The notes under the pieces: model-generated
What the model was told of the DNA's origin: nothing
Database searches by the model: none
The model's input: the letters and a program-made list of their open reading frames with translations, nothing else
Program-made: the position numbers and the translations under genes
In this document: in pieces, positions 7,696 to 16,181 of the stretch
Layout: each line of letters starts with the position of its first letter
Numbering within the stretch: position 1 is the first letter of the stretch
Source of the DNA: an uncultured Pseudomonadales bacterium
GTDB taxonomy: Bacteria > Pseudomonadota > Gammaproteobacteria > Pseudomonadales > Azotimanducaceae
Assembly (NCBI GenBank): GCA_938036875.1
Contig: CALHVX010000060.1
Span: forward strand, 1 to 40,449
DNA: 40,449 bases
Direction: 5' to 3'

Positions 7696-7701
7696 TACAA
7701 T
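7696..7701 (+). promoter_or_regulatory. possible -10 element of the suf promoter (TACAAT)
   Basis: TACAAT lies 32 bases before the sufB GTG. No good -35 hexamer is found at 17 bases (GGTATT there), which would suit an activator-dependent promoter with the inverted repeat at 7650-7680 as binding site. Confidence 0.35.
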
Positions 7702-7733
7702 CTCCACCCCCATTTCTTGGTCAAAAGCACACC

Positions 7734-9269
7734 GTGAGCCCATCAAATCCAGCCCCAACCCAAGCCTCAAAGACGGCCGCGCCTAAGGGCCCAGAGCGCC
7801 AATCTAGCGATGACGCAGCCACCGACTTTATGGCCCAGGACTACTCTGCCGGCTTTGTCACCGACGTGGAGTCAGACACCATTGCGCCCGGCCTGAATGA
7901 AGATGTCGTGCGCTTTATCTCTGCTAAAAAGGGTGAGCCTGAGTGGTTATTGGACTGGCGGCTAGAAGCCTTTGCTAAGTGGAAGGCCATGACCCCACCG
8001 CAATGGGCTCATGTGAACTTTCCACCCATCGACTACAACGCCATCTCCTACTATTCAGCGCCCAAAAGTAATGCCGACGGCCCGCAGTCGTTGGATGAGG
8101 TGGACCCAGAGCTCATCGAAACCTACAACAAGCTAGGCATCCCCTTACATGAACACGCCATGCTTGCTGGCGTTGTTGGAGCAGACCGCCCGAACGTGGC
8201 CGTGGATGCGGTCTTTGACAGCGTCTCTATTGCCACTACGTTCAAAGACAAATTGGCGGAAGCTGGGGTGGTGTTTTGCCCTATCTCCGAGGCCGTACAT
8301 AGCCACCCAGAGTTGGTGCAACAATATTTGGGTTCCGTGGTTCCACAAACAGACAACTACTACGCTGCGCTAAACTGTGCGGTGTTTAGCGACGGCTCTT
8401 TTGTGTACATCCCCAAAGGCGTTCGTTGCCCAATGGAGCTTTCCACCTATTTCCGAATCAACGCGCAAAACACAGGCCAGTTTGAGCGCACCCTGATCAT
8501 CGCTGAAGAAGGCTCTTACGTGAGCTACCTAGAAGGCTGCACAGCTCCGATGCGAGATGAAAACCAACTCCACGCAGCGGTGGTTGAATTGGTTGCTTTG
8601 ACGGATGCACAGATCAAATACTCAACGGTGCAAAACTGGTACCCCGGCGACAAAGACGGCAAAGGCGGCATCTACAACTTTGTCACCAAGCGCGGCTTGT
8701 GCGGCGGCGCTCGCGCCAAAATTTCTTGGACCCAAGTTGAGACCGGGTCAGCGATCACCTGGAAGTACCCTTCCGTTGTCCTGCGCGGCGACGACAGTGT
8801 TGGCGAATTTTACTCTGTGGCTTTAACCAACAATGCCCAGCAAGCAGATACTGGCACCAAGATGATCCACCTAGGTAACAACACACGTAGCACAATCATT
8901 GCTAAAGGGATTAGCGCCGGACGTAGCAACAGCAGCTACCGTGGTTTGGTTCGAACCTCCCCTACCGCAACTGGTGCGCGTAATTACACCCAGTGCGACT
9001 CGTTGCTGATTGGGGATACCTGTGGTGCACACACCTTCCCTTACATCGAAAGCAAAAACCACGACACTATTGTGGAGCACGAGGCAACCACCTCAACCGT
9101 AAGCGATGAGCAACTGTTTTTGTGCCAGCAACGTGGTATCGATACAGAGAAAGCCGTGAGCATGATCGTGAACGGATTTTGCAAAGATGTTTTTCGTGAG
9201 TTACCGATGGAGTTTGCAGTGGAAGCAGGAAAGTTGCTAGAAGTCAGTTTAGAAGGAGCCGTAGGTTGA
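7734..9269 (+). CDS. sufB: Fe-S cluster assembly scaffold SufB
   Basis: 511 aa, the usual length for SufB. It is the scaffold subunit of the SufBC2D complex, which assembles Fe-S clusters using sulfur from SufS-SufE. Visible landmarks are the conserved N-terminal helix region, [27 protein letters not shown], the beta-helix core, and the C-terminal [19 protein letters not shown] and [13 protein letters not shown] segments that carry the functionally important Cys and His/Glu residues. The start is GTG at 7734; the first 30 residues are low-complexity and variable. It is first in an operon sufBCDS-A-T-E and is coupled to sufC by a 4-base stop/start overlap (TTGA). Confidence 0.97.
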   Translation: MSPSNPAPTQASKTAAPKGPERQSSDDAATDFMAQDYSAGFVTDVESDTIAPGLNEDVVRFISAKKGEPEWLLDWRLEAFAKWKAMTPPQWAHVNFPPIDYNAISYYSAPKSNADGPQSLDEVDPELIETYNKLGIPLHEHAMLAGVVGADRPNVAVDAVFDSVSIATTFKDKLAEAGVVFCPISEAVHSHPELVQQYLGSVVPQTDNYYAALNCAVFSDGSFVYIPKGVRCPMELSTYFRINAQNTGQFERTLIIAEEGSYVSYLEGCTAPMRDENQLHAAVVELVALTDAQIKYSTVQNWYPGDKDGKGGIYNFVTKRGLCGGARAKISWTQVETGSAITWKYPSVVLRGDDSVGEFYSVALTNNAQQADTGTKMIHLGNNTRSTIIAKGISAGRSNSSYRGLVRTSPTATGARNYTQCDSLLIGDTCGAHTFPYIESKNHDTIVEHEATTSTVSDEQLFLCQQRGIDTEKAVSMIVNGFCKDVFRELPMEFAVEAGKLLEVSLEGAVG

Positions 9270-10024
9270 GCGCATTGTTAAACGTTGAAGACCTGCACGT
9301 AAATGTTGCTGAAGGTAAAATACTAAAAGGCCTAACCCTGGCCATCAACCCCGGTGAAGTGCACGCCATCATGGGCCCGAATGGCTCTGGCAAAAGCACC
9401 TTGGCGAATCTACTTGCCGGCCGCCCGGGCTATCAAGTCCAAAGTGGCAGCGTTACCTTTGCTGGCATTAACCTACTTGAGCTAGAGCCCGAAGAACGTG
9501 CTCATGCTGGATTGTTCTTGGCCTTTCAATACCCGGTTGAAATTCCTGGCGTCAGCAACATGGAGTTTCTAAAAGCCTCTGTTGATCACACCGCCGCAGC
9601 CAACGACCAAGAACCCTTATCTACCGTTGACTTCATGCGCCGCACAAAACAAGTTGCCGCTGATCTGGATTTGGACCCTGAGTTCCTGAAGCGCGGTGTC
9701 AACGAAGGTTTCTCCGGTGGCGAAAAAAAGCGCAACGAAATTTTGCAGATGCTGTTGCTGGCTCCAAAGCTTGCGGTGCTTGATGAAACCGACTCGGGGC
9801 TAGACATCGATGCACTGCAAACCGTTGCCAAAGGGGTAAACAGTTTTCGCAGTGCCGACAACGGCGTGCTTATGATCACCCACTACCAACGCTTGCTCGA
9901 TTACATAGTGCCCGACGTGATTCACGTGCTCGCTGATGGTCAGATCATTCGCTCAGGCGGCGCTGAGCTTGCACTAGAGCTAGAAGAAAAAGGCTACGGC
10001 TGGCTCACAGACCAACCCGCCTAA
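9266..10024 (+). CDS. sufC: Fe-S cluster assembly ATPase SufC
   Basis: 252 aa ABC ATPase that drives conformational change in SufBC2D. Walker A is GPNGSGKS (37-44), the signature is FSGGEKKR (149-156), and Walker B is [12 protein letters not shown] (169-180). All are canonical for SufC. The TTG start at 9266 overlaps the sufB stop and follows an AGAAGGAG ribosome binding site by 7 bases, which supports this rare start codon. It is cytoplasmic and acts as a homodimer with SufB and SufD. Confidence 0.97.
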   Translation: MSALLNVEDLHVNVAEGKILKGLTLAINPGEVHAIMGPNGSGKSTLANLLAGRPGYQVQSGSVTFAGINLLELEPEERAHAGLFLAFQYPVEIPGVSNMEFLKASVDHTAAANDQEPLSTVDFMRRTKQVAADLDLDPEFLKRGVNEGFSGGEKKRNEILQMLLLAPKLAVLDETDSGLDIDALQTVAKGVNSFRSADNGVLMITHYQRLLDYIVPDVIHVLADGQIIRSGGAELALELEEKGYGWLTDQPA

Positions 10025-10051
10025 GCCCCCCATCGAATCAAGAAACAGCTA

Positions 10052-11257
10052 ATGAGCAGTCAAGCAAACCAAAGCACACCAACGCAGCCTGTTGACCTCG
10101 CGGGCTCTCTGATTGGCCTAGCAAAGGGCCAGCCATCAGCACTTGCGAACCCCTTGCTAGAACAAGTACGCGCACGCGCGCTCACTTCTAGCGGCGCAGC
10201 TAACGCGCTAAAAGAGCGTTGGAAATACACGCCGGCCAAGCGCTACTTTCAGGCCATGTATGACCATCAGCAGGGCAAGTCAGCACAAAGCCAACCGGCC
10301 ATTGAGCTGGCTGACCTACCCACCGGTTGCACTTGGCAAGCGTTAGATAACGACAATCACTCAGCTACCCTTGAATTGCTGGGGGACGACAACCTTTGGC
10401 AACGCTATCCACTAGCGGACGTGATCAGCCAAAGCAGCAATGCAGGCTATTGCTTGGAGATCAATGAATCCCAAAGCGATACATTGACCTTAAAGCTCCA
10501 GCCGGGGTTGGGTTTTTTGATCATTCGGCTTGGAGCTAACGTTAGCGCAACGGTTTCGATTGAGTATGCACAAGGTTCAGATTTTGCCGGTCACTGGATC
10601 GCCAGCGCTTTAGCCGCTGGTGCCCAGCTTAACCAAGCGCTGCTCATTAACTCGGCTGCGGATAGCACAAACCGCTGGCTTCTTAACCAAGTAGATCTCG
10701 AGGCCAATAGCCAATTTAACGGCCACGTCCACGCTTTTGCCGAAAGCAGCCAGCGACTAGAAACCCACCTGCGCCTGCAAGGCCAAGGTGCACAAGCAAA
10801 TCTCACCTCTGCCAGCATCACTGCAAAGGGTTCTTCCTTTGACCACCAGGTGGTGATGGAACACCAAGCAGCCAACTGTCAAAGCCAGCAACGCATTCAC
10901 AACATTGCCGATGGCGGCAGCAAGAACTCGTTCAATGGGCGCATTCATATCTTGCCAGGTGCCCATGGGACTAACGCCCAACTGCAAAACCGCAACTTAG
11001 CCATTGCTGCCGGCGCCGAGATCAATACCAAGCCTGAGCTTGAGATCTACAACGATGACGTGAGCTGTAGCCACGGTGCCACCATCGGTCAACTCGATGA
11101 ACAAGCGCTGTTTTATCTACGCTCGCGCGGCGTGCCGCCAGCCCAAGCACGAGATCTGCTGCTACGTGCATTTATTGCCCAGTGCTATGGGGGTGTCCTA
11201 GCGGAACAAGCTCAAGCGGCAGCCGATCGGTTGCTTAACGGCGCCCTGCGACGATGA
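10052..11257 (+). CDS. sufD: Fe-S cluster assembly protein SufD
   Basis: 401 aa, the SufB paralogue of the SufBC2D scaffold. The C-terminal beta-helix and tail carry the family pattern: HNIADGGSKNSFNGRIHI, NAQLQNRNLAIAAGAEINTKPELEIYNDDVSCSHGATIG and LFYLRSRGVPPAQARDLLLRAF. The conserved His in the SCSHG segment is present. The N-terminal half is Gln- and Ala-rich and less conserved, as is normal for SufD. The ATG at 10052 is 27 bases after sufC, and its stop overlaps the sufS ATG (ATGA). Confidence 0.95.
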   Translation: MSSQANQSTPTQPVDLAGSLIGLAKGQPSALANPLLEQVRARALTSSGAANALKERWKYTPAKRYFQAMYDHQQGKSAQSQPAIELADLPTGCTWQALDNDNHSATLELLGDDNLWQRYPLADVISQSSNAGYCLEINESQSDTLTLKLQPGLGFLIIRLGANVSATVSIEYAQGSDFAGHWIASALAAGAQLNQALLINSAADSTNRWLLNQVDLEANSQFNGHVHAFAESSQRLETHLRLQGQGAQANLTSASITAKGSSFDHQVVMEHQAANCQSQQRIHNIADGGSKNSFNGRIHILPGAHGTNAQLQNRNLAIAAGAEINTKPELEIYNDDVSCSHGATIGQLDEQALFYLRSRGVPPAQARDLLLRAFIAQCYGGVLAEQAQAAADRLLNGALRR

Positions 11258-12471
11258 GCTCTAACAGCATCCGTACAGACTTCCCCATTTTGGCGACCGA
11301 AGTTCGGGGCAAACCGCTGGTCTACCTCGACAATGCGGCAACCACGCAAAAACCACAGTGCGTTATCGATGCCATCAGCCACTACTACGAAACGCAAAAC
11401 TCTAACGTACACAGAGCCGCACACTATCTGGCGGACCTCGCGACTACCGCTGTGGAGTCCAGCCGAGATAAGCTCGCTGAGTTCATCAACGCTCCAGCAC
11501 GTGAAGAGGTCATCTTCACACGAGGCACCACCGAATCTATTAACTTGATTGCCGGCTGCTTGGACAGCCACTTGCAACCGGGTGATCAAATATTGATCTC
11601 CCATGCCGAGCACCATGCCAATATAGTGCCTTGGCAAATGCTGGCAGCGCGAACTGGAGCGCAGTTGATCGCCTGCAATTTGCTCGACAGCGGCGACCTT
11701 GATCTAGACGATTTTGCGCAAAAGCTCGGGCCAACAACCAAGCTGGTTGCCATAGGCCATGTCAGCAATGCCCTGGGCACATTAAACCCTGTTCGCGACA
11801 TCGTTCAAATGGCTAAAGCCGAAGGCAACAAAGACACCCTTGTACTTCTCGACGGTGCCCAAGCGGTTGGTCACCTCAGTGTCGATGTGCAAGACCTAGG
11901 CTGCGACTTCTATGCCTTCTCAGGGCACAAGATGTTTGGACCAACCGGTATCGGGGTAGTTTGGGGCCGGAAGGCATTGCTTGAAGCCATGCCACCATGG
12001 CAAGGCGGTGGCGAGATGATTCGTACCGTAAGCATCACCGAATCAACCTACAACGAGCTGCCCTACAAATACGAGGCTGGAACCCCAAACATGGCCGGCA
12101 TTGTGGGTCTGGGCGCAGCGGTAGACTATCTAAACACCCTACCTCGCGACGAGTTACAAGCTCAAGAAGACAAACTCATCGCTTGGACCTTAAGTCAGCT
12201 CCAACAGGTACCCGGCATTCGTTTGGTGGGTGAGCCGAGACAGCGCATCGGGGCGATCTCCTTTGTGCACAATGAAGGCCACCCACACGACCTGGGCACC
12301 CTGCTGGACCAACAAGGCATAGCGGTTCGTACCGGCCACCACTGTGCTATGCCCCTAATGGACCACTTAAAGCTGCCGGGAACCGTTCGGGCATCTTTTT
12401 GTCTATATAATCAACAAGATGACGCGCAACGGTTTATCGACGCCTTGCACAAAGCGGTGACTTTTCTGTAG
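11254..12471 (+). CDS. sufS: cysteine desulfurase SufS
   Basis: 405 aa group II cysteine desulfurase (PLP-dependent), which takes sulfur from cysteine and passes it to SufE. The PLP lysine is Lys226 in FSGHKMFGPTG, and the persulfide cysteine is Cys364 in RTGHHCAMP; both are at the positions known for E. coli SufS. HAEHHANIVPW and LLDGAQAVGH, which contact PLP, are also present. The start overlaps the sufD stop by 4 bases. Confidence 0.97.
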   Translation: MSSNSIRTDFPILATEVRGKPLVYLDNAATTQKPQCVIDAISHYYETQNSNVHRAAHYLADLATTAVESSRDKLAEFINAPAREEVIFTRGTTESINLIAGCLDSHLQPGDQILISHAEHHANIVPWQMLAARTGAQLIACNLLDSGDLDLDDFAQKLGPTTKLVAIGHVSNALGTLNPVRDIVQMAKAEGNKDTLVLLDGAQAVGHLSVDVQDLGCDFYAFSGHKMFGPTGIGVVWGRKALLEAMPPWQGGGEMIRTVSITESTYNELPYKYEAGTPNMAGIVGLGAAVDYLNTLPRDELQAQEDKLIAWTLSQLQQVPGIRLVGEPRQRIGAISFVHNEGHPHDLGTLLDQQGIAVRTGHHCAMPLMDHLKLPGTVRASFCLYNQQDDAQRFIDALHKAVTFL

Positions 12472-12512
12472 CACGTCCCAGCTTGACCAGTAAAAACGAG
12501 TACAATAGCCCT

Positions 12513-12953
12513 ATGAGCGTAAGTAAATTCGACCCAAGTAAAGACAGTGTCAGTTCTGCCAAGCAAGCGGCGGTTACCAACCTGCCCAACGGTTCTGCGT
12601 CAGATGAGGCAAACGGCAATATCAGTGTCACTAGCGCCGCTCAAGTGCACATCAGCGAGCAGCTGAAGAACTCAGGGGCTGCGCAAGTCAGGCTTGGGGT
12701 AAAAGAAAGCGGCTGTAACGGCTTTATGTACACACTCGATTTTGTTGATTCACTGGATGCCCAAGACCTAACCATTGCGGTAGCGCCAAACTTAGAGCTT
12801 GTGGTTAGCAAAGACGACATTGCATTGGTCGGCGGCACCGAAATTGACTTGGTCACCGAAGGGTTAAACACTGCGCTGAGATTTAAAAATCCGAATGCAG
12901 AAAGCCATTGCGGCTGCGGTGAAAGTTTTTCGATAGCAGCCGCCGAAGGCTAG
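12513..12953 (+). CDS. sufA: A-type Fe-S carrier (SufA/ErpA-like)
   Basis: 146 aa from the ATG at 12513; an upstream TTG at 12483 would add 10 residues, and neither has a strong ribosome binding site. The conserved A-type carrier domain starts at about residue 35 (ISVTSAAQVHISEQL). It has the three ligand cysteines in ESGCNGFMY and HCGCGESF. The first 35 residues are an unusual Ser/Asn/Ala-rich extension compared with the roughly 110-residue typical length. By position after sufS it is the Suf pathway carrier that delivers clusters to apo-proteins. SufA and ErpA cannot be told apart from this sequence alone. Confidence 0.88.
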   Translation: MSVSKFDPSKDSVSSAKQAAVTNLPNGSASDEANGNISVTSAAQVHISEQLKNSGAAQVRLGVKESGCNGFMYTLDFVDSLDAQDLTIAVAPNLELVVSKDDIALVGGTEIDLVTEGLNTALRFKNPNAESHCGCGESFSIAAAEG

Positions 12954-13004
12954 CCAAAACGCCAGAACCAAAATTGCAGCGACCATCTTGAGTCGACCCA
13001 CCCT

Positions 13005-13054
13005 GCTTAGTTTTAGTTAAGATTTGATCACGGCCAACTAAGAATACCCTAAGC
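13005..13054 (+). repeat. nested imperfect inverted repeat upstream of sufT
   Basis: GCTTAG (13005-13010) pairs with CTAAGC (13049-13054), and inside it TAGTT pairs with AACTA (13036-13040). It lies in the 153-base gap between sufA and sufT. It could be an RNA stem or an operator; no T-run follows the right arm, so termination is not supported. Confidence 0.3.
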
Positions 13055-13085
13055 AAAACCCATTCTGCGTAGGACTCGCCATTAA

Positions 13086-13097
13086 CAAGAATTCTTG
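13086..13097. repeat. perfect 12-bp palindrome CAAGAATTCTTG before sufT
   Basis: The palindrome touches the GGGG ribosome binding site (13097-13100) of sufT, whose ATG is at 13107. A protein bound here, or a hairpin in the RNA, would affect sufT translation or transcription. Function is unproven. Confidence 0.35.
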
Positions 13098-13106
13098 GGG
13101 AAACAA

Positions 13107-13634
13107 ATGGAACGACAGCTAATCCCTATGCAGCGCGACTGCGAAGCGCGCTTGGTACCAACGGGAGATCCCATTGCGCTCAAAAAGGACACCTTCGTCA
13201 CCTTAACGCAAAAGCTTGGCGGCGTGTTTACCGTGATCAGCAATGGCAACATGGCGCGAATAGACGGCGAAGATGCAGATGCATTGGGTTTTACTCCGAT
13301 GCGTTTGGAATTTACCCCTCCAGCTGATGGCAAAGTTGATCCAGCACAAGTGCGTGAAGCCATTGAATCCGTGTACGATCCTGAGATTCCGGTAAACATT
13401 GCTGAACTAGGCTTGATCTACGGGACCGAGATCTCAGATGCTGGCAAGGTAGAAATTCAAATGACGTTAACCGCACCGGGCTGTGGCATGGGTCCCGTGT
13501 TGGTTGCAGACGTTGAACGCCGCGTTGCCAGCGTGCCATTTGTCTCTGCGGTCAACGTCGAGCTAGTGTTCGATCCTGCTTGGTCCCGAGACATGATGTC
13601 CGAAGAAGCCCAGCTTGAGCTTGGGTTGTTTTAA
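13107..13634 (+). CDS. sufT: Fe-S assembly factor SufT (DUF59/MIP18 type)
   Basis: 175 aa. Members of this family have an N-terminal beta domain followed by a DUF59 (MIP18) domain. Here the DUF59 domain covers about residues 75-170, with VYDPEIPVNIAELGLIYG and MTLTAPGCGMGPVLVADVE, including the conserved reactive-type cysteine in APGCGMG. SufT acts in Fe-S cluster maturation for a subset of targets. The ATG at 13107 is preceded by GGGG at 6 bases; an upstream TTG at 13095 is less likely. It sits between the carrier and sufE in the suf operon, a common gammaproteobacterial order. Confidence 0.92.
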   Translation: MERQLIPMQRDCEARLVPTGDPIALKKDTFVTLTQKLGGVFTVISNGNMARIDGEDADALGFTPMRLEFTPPADGKVDPAQVREAIESVYDPEIPVNIAELGLIYGTEISDAGKVEIQMTLTAPGCGMGPVLVADVERRVASVPFVSAVNVELVFDPAWSRDMMSEEAQLELGLF

Positions 13635-13663
13635 TATGACTAGTTGGATTGCGAGCACAACAG

Positions 13664-14071
13664 ATGAGTGATCTACAAGAAATTCGAGACACTTTTGAGC
13701 TGTTTGATGATTGGGAAGATAAATACCGCTTTCTCATCGAGCTGGGTAAAGACTTACCACCGCTAGCCCAAGAGCATCGCATCGAAGCTAATCTTATTCG
13801 GGGCTGCCAGTCGCAAGTATGGCTAGTTGCTGAGCAAAACGCGGCTCATGACCAGTTAGATATAGCCCTAGATAGCGATGCACATATTGTCCGTGGCTTG
13901 AGCGCTGTTGTGCTAGCCGCCCTAAACCACAAGTCACCTGCTGAAATTCTGGCATTTGACATCGAAGGGTTGTTCACCGATTTGGATCTGCTCCAGCACC
14001 TCAGCCCCACGCGAGGTAACGGTCTACGCGCTATGGTTGCCAAGATTCGAGAGCACGCGCAGCTGGCTTAA
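13664..14071 (+). CDS. sufE: sulfur acceptor SufE
   Basis: 135 aa from the ATG at 13664. SufE accepts persulfide sulfur from SufS and hands it to SufB. The acceptor Cys48 is in LIRGCQSQVWL, matching the SufE motif. The C-terminal pattern of short helices (VLAALNHKSPAEI, LSPTRGNGLRAMV) also fits. It is the last gene of the suf operon, 29 bases after sufT, and is followed within 30 bases by the convergent flagellar cluster without a clear terminator. Confidence 0.95.
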   Translation: MSDLQEIRDTFELFDDWEDKYRFLIELGKDLPPLAQEHRIEANLIRGCQSQVWLVAEQNAAHDQLDIALDSDAHIVRGLSAVVLAALNHKSPAEILAFDIEGLFTDLDLLQHLSPTRGNGLRAMVAKIREHAQLA

Positions 14072-14097
14072 TGGGCTGCTGCTAACACCTAGGGCTA

Positions 14098-14538
14098 TCA
14101 AGCAACGGCACGAGGCGCACTTGGCCTTGGGGCTTCAGAGTTTTTCACGGCCGACTGGCTATTACCGGTACCAAGGCACAGCAGCTTCAACTCATCATCT
14201 TTTAGACCCAGCGCTTGTTGCACGGCCAACGGCGATTGCTTCTGCGCCAATCGTCTCGCCGCCACTTGCAGCACTTCGCGACGCCCTGAACCTTTTGCTG
14301 AAGCGGCTTTGCTGCCAGCCTGCGGGGCCATTACCAAACTCTGTTCCACCGTTTGAGCAACAGACACTGAGGCTTCAGCGAATACGGCCACTTGACCACA
14401 TACCTGAGCAAGCGAACGCTGCAATTGTTTATGTTGTCGCCAGAAAAACCAAGCGACAACGCCTAAGCCAATGCAGGCTGCGCAAACAGTGGCAAGCAAT
14501 AAGCCAATTTCTAACCGTCCCAATTCTAGTGTTAACAC
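14098..14538 (-). CDS. DUF2802-type membrane protein after motD
   Basis: 146 aa. One transmembrane segment lies at about residues 10-33 (LEIGLLLATVCAACIGLGVVAWFF), followed by a cytoplasmic helical stretch and a C-terminal LAQKQSPLAVQQALGLKDDELKLL segment that matches the DUF2802 pattern. Genes of this type commonly close the motCD end of flagellar operons in Pseudomonas-like bacteria. Function is unknown. It is the last gene of the long minus-strand flagellar series and is convergent with sufE. Confidence 0.7.
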   Translation of the reverse strand: MLTLELGRLEIGLLLATVCAACIGLGVVAWFFWRQHKQLQRSLAQVCGQVAVFAEASVSVAQTVEQSLVMAPQAGSKAASAKGSGRREVLQVAARRLAQKQSPLAVQQALGLKDDELKLLCLGTGNSQSAVKNSEAPRPSAPRAVA

Positions 14539-14562
14539 AGTACCCTCCCGTTCTATTGGTGC

Positions 14563-15426
14563 TCAGTTGCTGAACACTAAACTGCCGTCATTTTGGCGAC
14601 GCTGCTTTATCCGATCATCTAAGGTTTTGGGCTCATCATGGCGCACAAAAGCAAAGGCTGAAGACGCCGGCAGCGCATTGAGATCTCGCGCTAAGTTGCC
14701 ACGCCGGGCGACAACCACAACCACCCGACGATTTCGCTCCCGACCTGTTGGCGTCGCATTGCTAGCCACACCATGGTTATCGCCATAGCCGACCGCCGAC
14801 AAACGTTTTCGATCGATACCTTGAGATTCGAAGTAGTCGGCGACTGCAGCGGCTCTTGCACCGGCTAGAGCCCAGTTAGACGGGTATCGATTCGTCTGCG
14901 TTGGTACGTTATCTGTATACCCTTCTATGGTTACCGGCTCTTCAAAGCCCGCAAGGTAATCGGCTGTGGTCTGTAATACTTGTCGAGCCGCTGGGGTTAG
15001 CTCAGAGCTACCGTTAGCAAATGCTAGCGCTGCAGGTAAACTGATCTCTAACCAATCGTTGTTCGCTTCAACCTGCAGATCTTCTTGTGCGGTCAACCCC
15101 GCAAAACGCTCTTGTATATCTTGTACGCTGGGCTCTATGTGGGTATCCCCATCCGTGTCATACCCTAAGGCGGTGCTTTCGGGAATATCCACAACTTGGG
15201 TTGATACAGCAGCGCTCGGCTCACCTAGCTGCACCGGCTCAAAAGAGCGGGGTTGCGCATCAAACACGTTGTGTAAAGTATCGCTTAACACTTGATAGCG
15301 GTCTTCGTTCAAGCTGGCGGAGGCGTACATCACCACAAAAAAAGCAAACAGCAGGGTTACAAAATCTGAGTAAGAGATGAGCCAGCGATCGCCATCATCC
15401 GGCGGGGGTGCATAACGGCGGCGCAC
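14563..15426 (-). CDS. motD: flagellar motor protein MotD (MotB family)
   Basis: 287 aa stator B subunit. The basic N-terminus is followed by a transmembrane helix with the MotB pattern SYSDFVTLLFAFFVVMYA, including the proton-accepting Asp at residue 21. A periplasmic linker follows, then an OmpA-like peptidoglycan-binding domain at about residues 125-240 with IEGYTDNVP and NWALAGARA. Its start overlaps the motC stop by one base. With MotC it forms a stator unit of the polar flagellum. Confidence 0.95.
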   Translation of the reverse strand: MRRRYAPPPDDGDRWLISYSDFVTLLFAFFVVMYASASLNEDRYQVLSDTLHNVFDAQPRSFEPVQLGEPSAAVSTQVVDIPESTALGYDTDGDTHIEPSVQDIQERFAGLTAQEDLQVEANNDWLEISLPAALAFANGSSELTPAARQVLQTTADYLAGFEEPVTIEGYTDNVPTQTNRYPSNWALAGARAAAVADYFESQGIDRKRLSAVGYGDNHGVASNATPTGRERNRRVVVVVARRGNLARDLNALPASSAFAFVRHDEPKTLDDRIKQRRQNDGSLVFSN

Positions 15427-16181
15427 TATTGTGTAACCTGCGCATAACCACTAAGCCGAGTTTCGACTATGCGCGGATGCTCCCCTTCTGCCACCGCAAG
15501 CAGGCCATCGATCACTAGTGCGTGATGTTGCTCTAGGTTAAGTGCAATGTGGCGTAAACGGTCAGCAATGGGCAACAGCAACAGGTTAGCCAATCCAACC
15601 CCATAGATGGTTGCTACAAACGCGGTTGCAATACCTGCCCCCAAGGCTGCAGGATCATCAAGGTTTCCCATGACTTGGATCAACCCAAGCACGGCACCAA
15701 TAATGCCAATAGTTGGGGCATACCCACCCATGGCTCGAAACACGTTTGCTGCAGCAAGATCTTGATCCAGCTGCAGGTTGCTATCTAGCTCTAGCGTTTG
15801 GCGAATGGTGCTCGGGTCGCTGCCATCGATGAGAAGCATCAAACCTTTTCGACTAAAATCATCTGGTGCAACACTGACTTCGTCTTCAAGGCCTAGCAAC
15901 CCACTTTTACGCGACCGCTTGGCCCAGCCGACTATGCGCTTAATCACTAACCTTGGCTGGGCTTCGGGCGGCATCAACATCCAGCCTAACAGGGTAATCG
16001 AGCGCTTGAGGACAGCGGCAGGTGTTTGCAGTATGACAGCGCCTAAGGTGCCGCCCAACACAATGATGCCGGCCGGCGTGTTAAGCAACGCTCGGGCGGA
16101 ACCACCTTCAAGATAATTGCCGCCCAAGATAGCAGCAAAGCCAATGACCACACCCAACACTGCCATGAAGTCTAACCTCAT
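15426..16181 (-). CDS. motC: flagellar motor protein MotC (MotA family)
   Basis: 251 aa MotA-type stator subunit with four hydrophobic segments. The signature PTIGIIGAVLGLIQVM and the ALGAGIATAFVATIYGVGLANL helix identify the family, and a cytoplasmic loop with charged residues lies in between. It overlaps the fliA stop by 4 bases. In Pseudomonas the che genes lie between fliA and motC; here nothing does. Confidence 0.95.
   Translation of the reverse strand: MRLDFMAVLGVVIGFAAILGGNYLEGGSARALLNTPAGIIVLGGTLGAVILQTPAAVLKRSITLLGWMLMPPEAQPRLVIKRIVGWAKRSRKSGLLGLEDEVSVAPDDFSRKGLMLLIDGSDPSTIRQTLELDSNLQLDQDLAAANVFRAMGGYAPTIGIIGAVLGLIQVMGNLDDPAALGAGIATAFVATIYGVGLANLLLLPIADRLRHIALNLEQHHALVIDGLLAVAEGEHPRIVETRLSGYAQVTQ

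Noticed and set aside
12483-12506. TTGACC and TACAAT before sufA as a promoter
   Set aside because: The spacing is 12 bases; 16-18 is needed.
13956-14573. Plus-strand frame of 205 codons across the sufE/DUF2802 boundary
   Set aside because: It overlaps sufE and the DUF2802 gene, which both have recognisable families. Its translation shows no domain and looks like a shadow.
15071-15637. Various plus-strand frames of 100-190 codons opposite flagellar genes, e.g. opposite motD and, at 35071-35637, opposite fliF
   Set aside because: They are antisense to strongly conserved flagellar genes, rich in Ser/Arg/Thr and show no family pattern; they follow from codon bias of the real strand.
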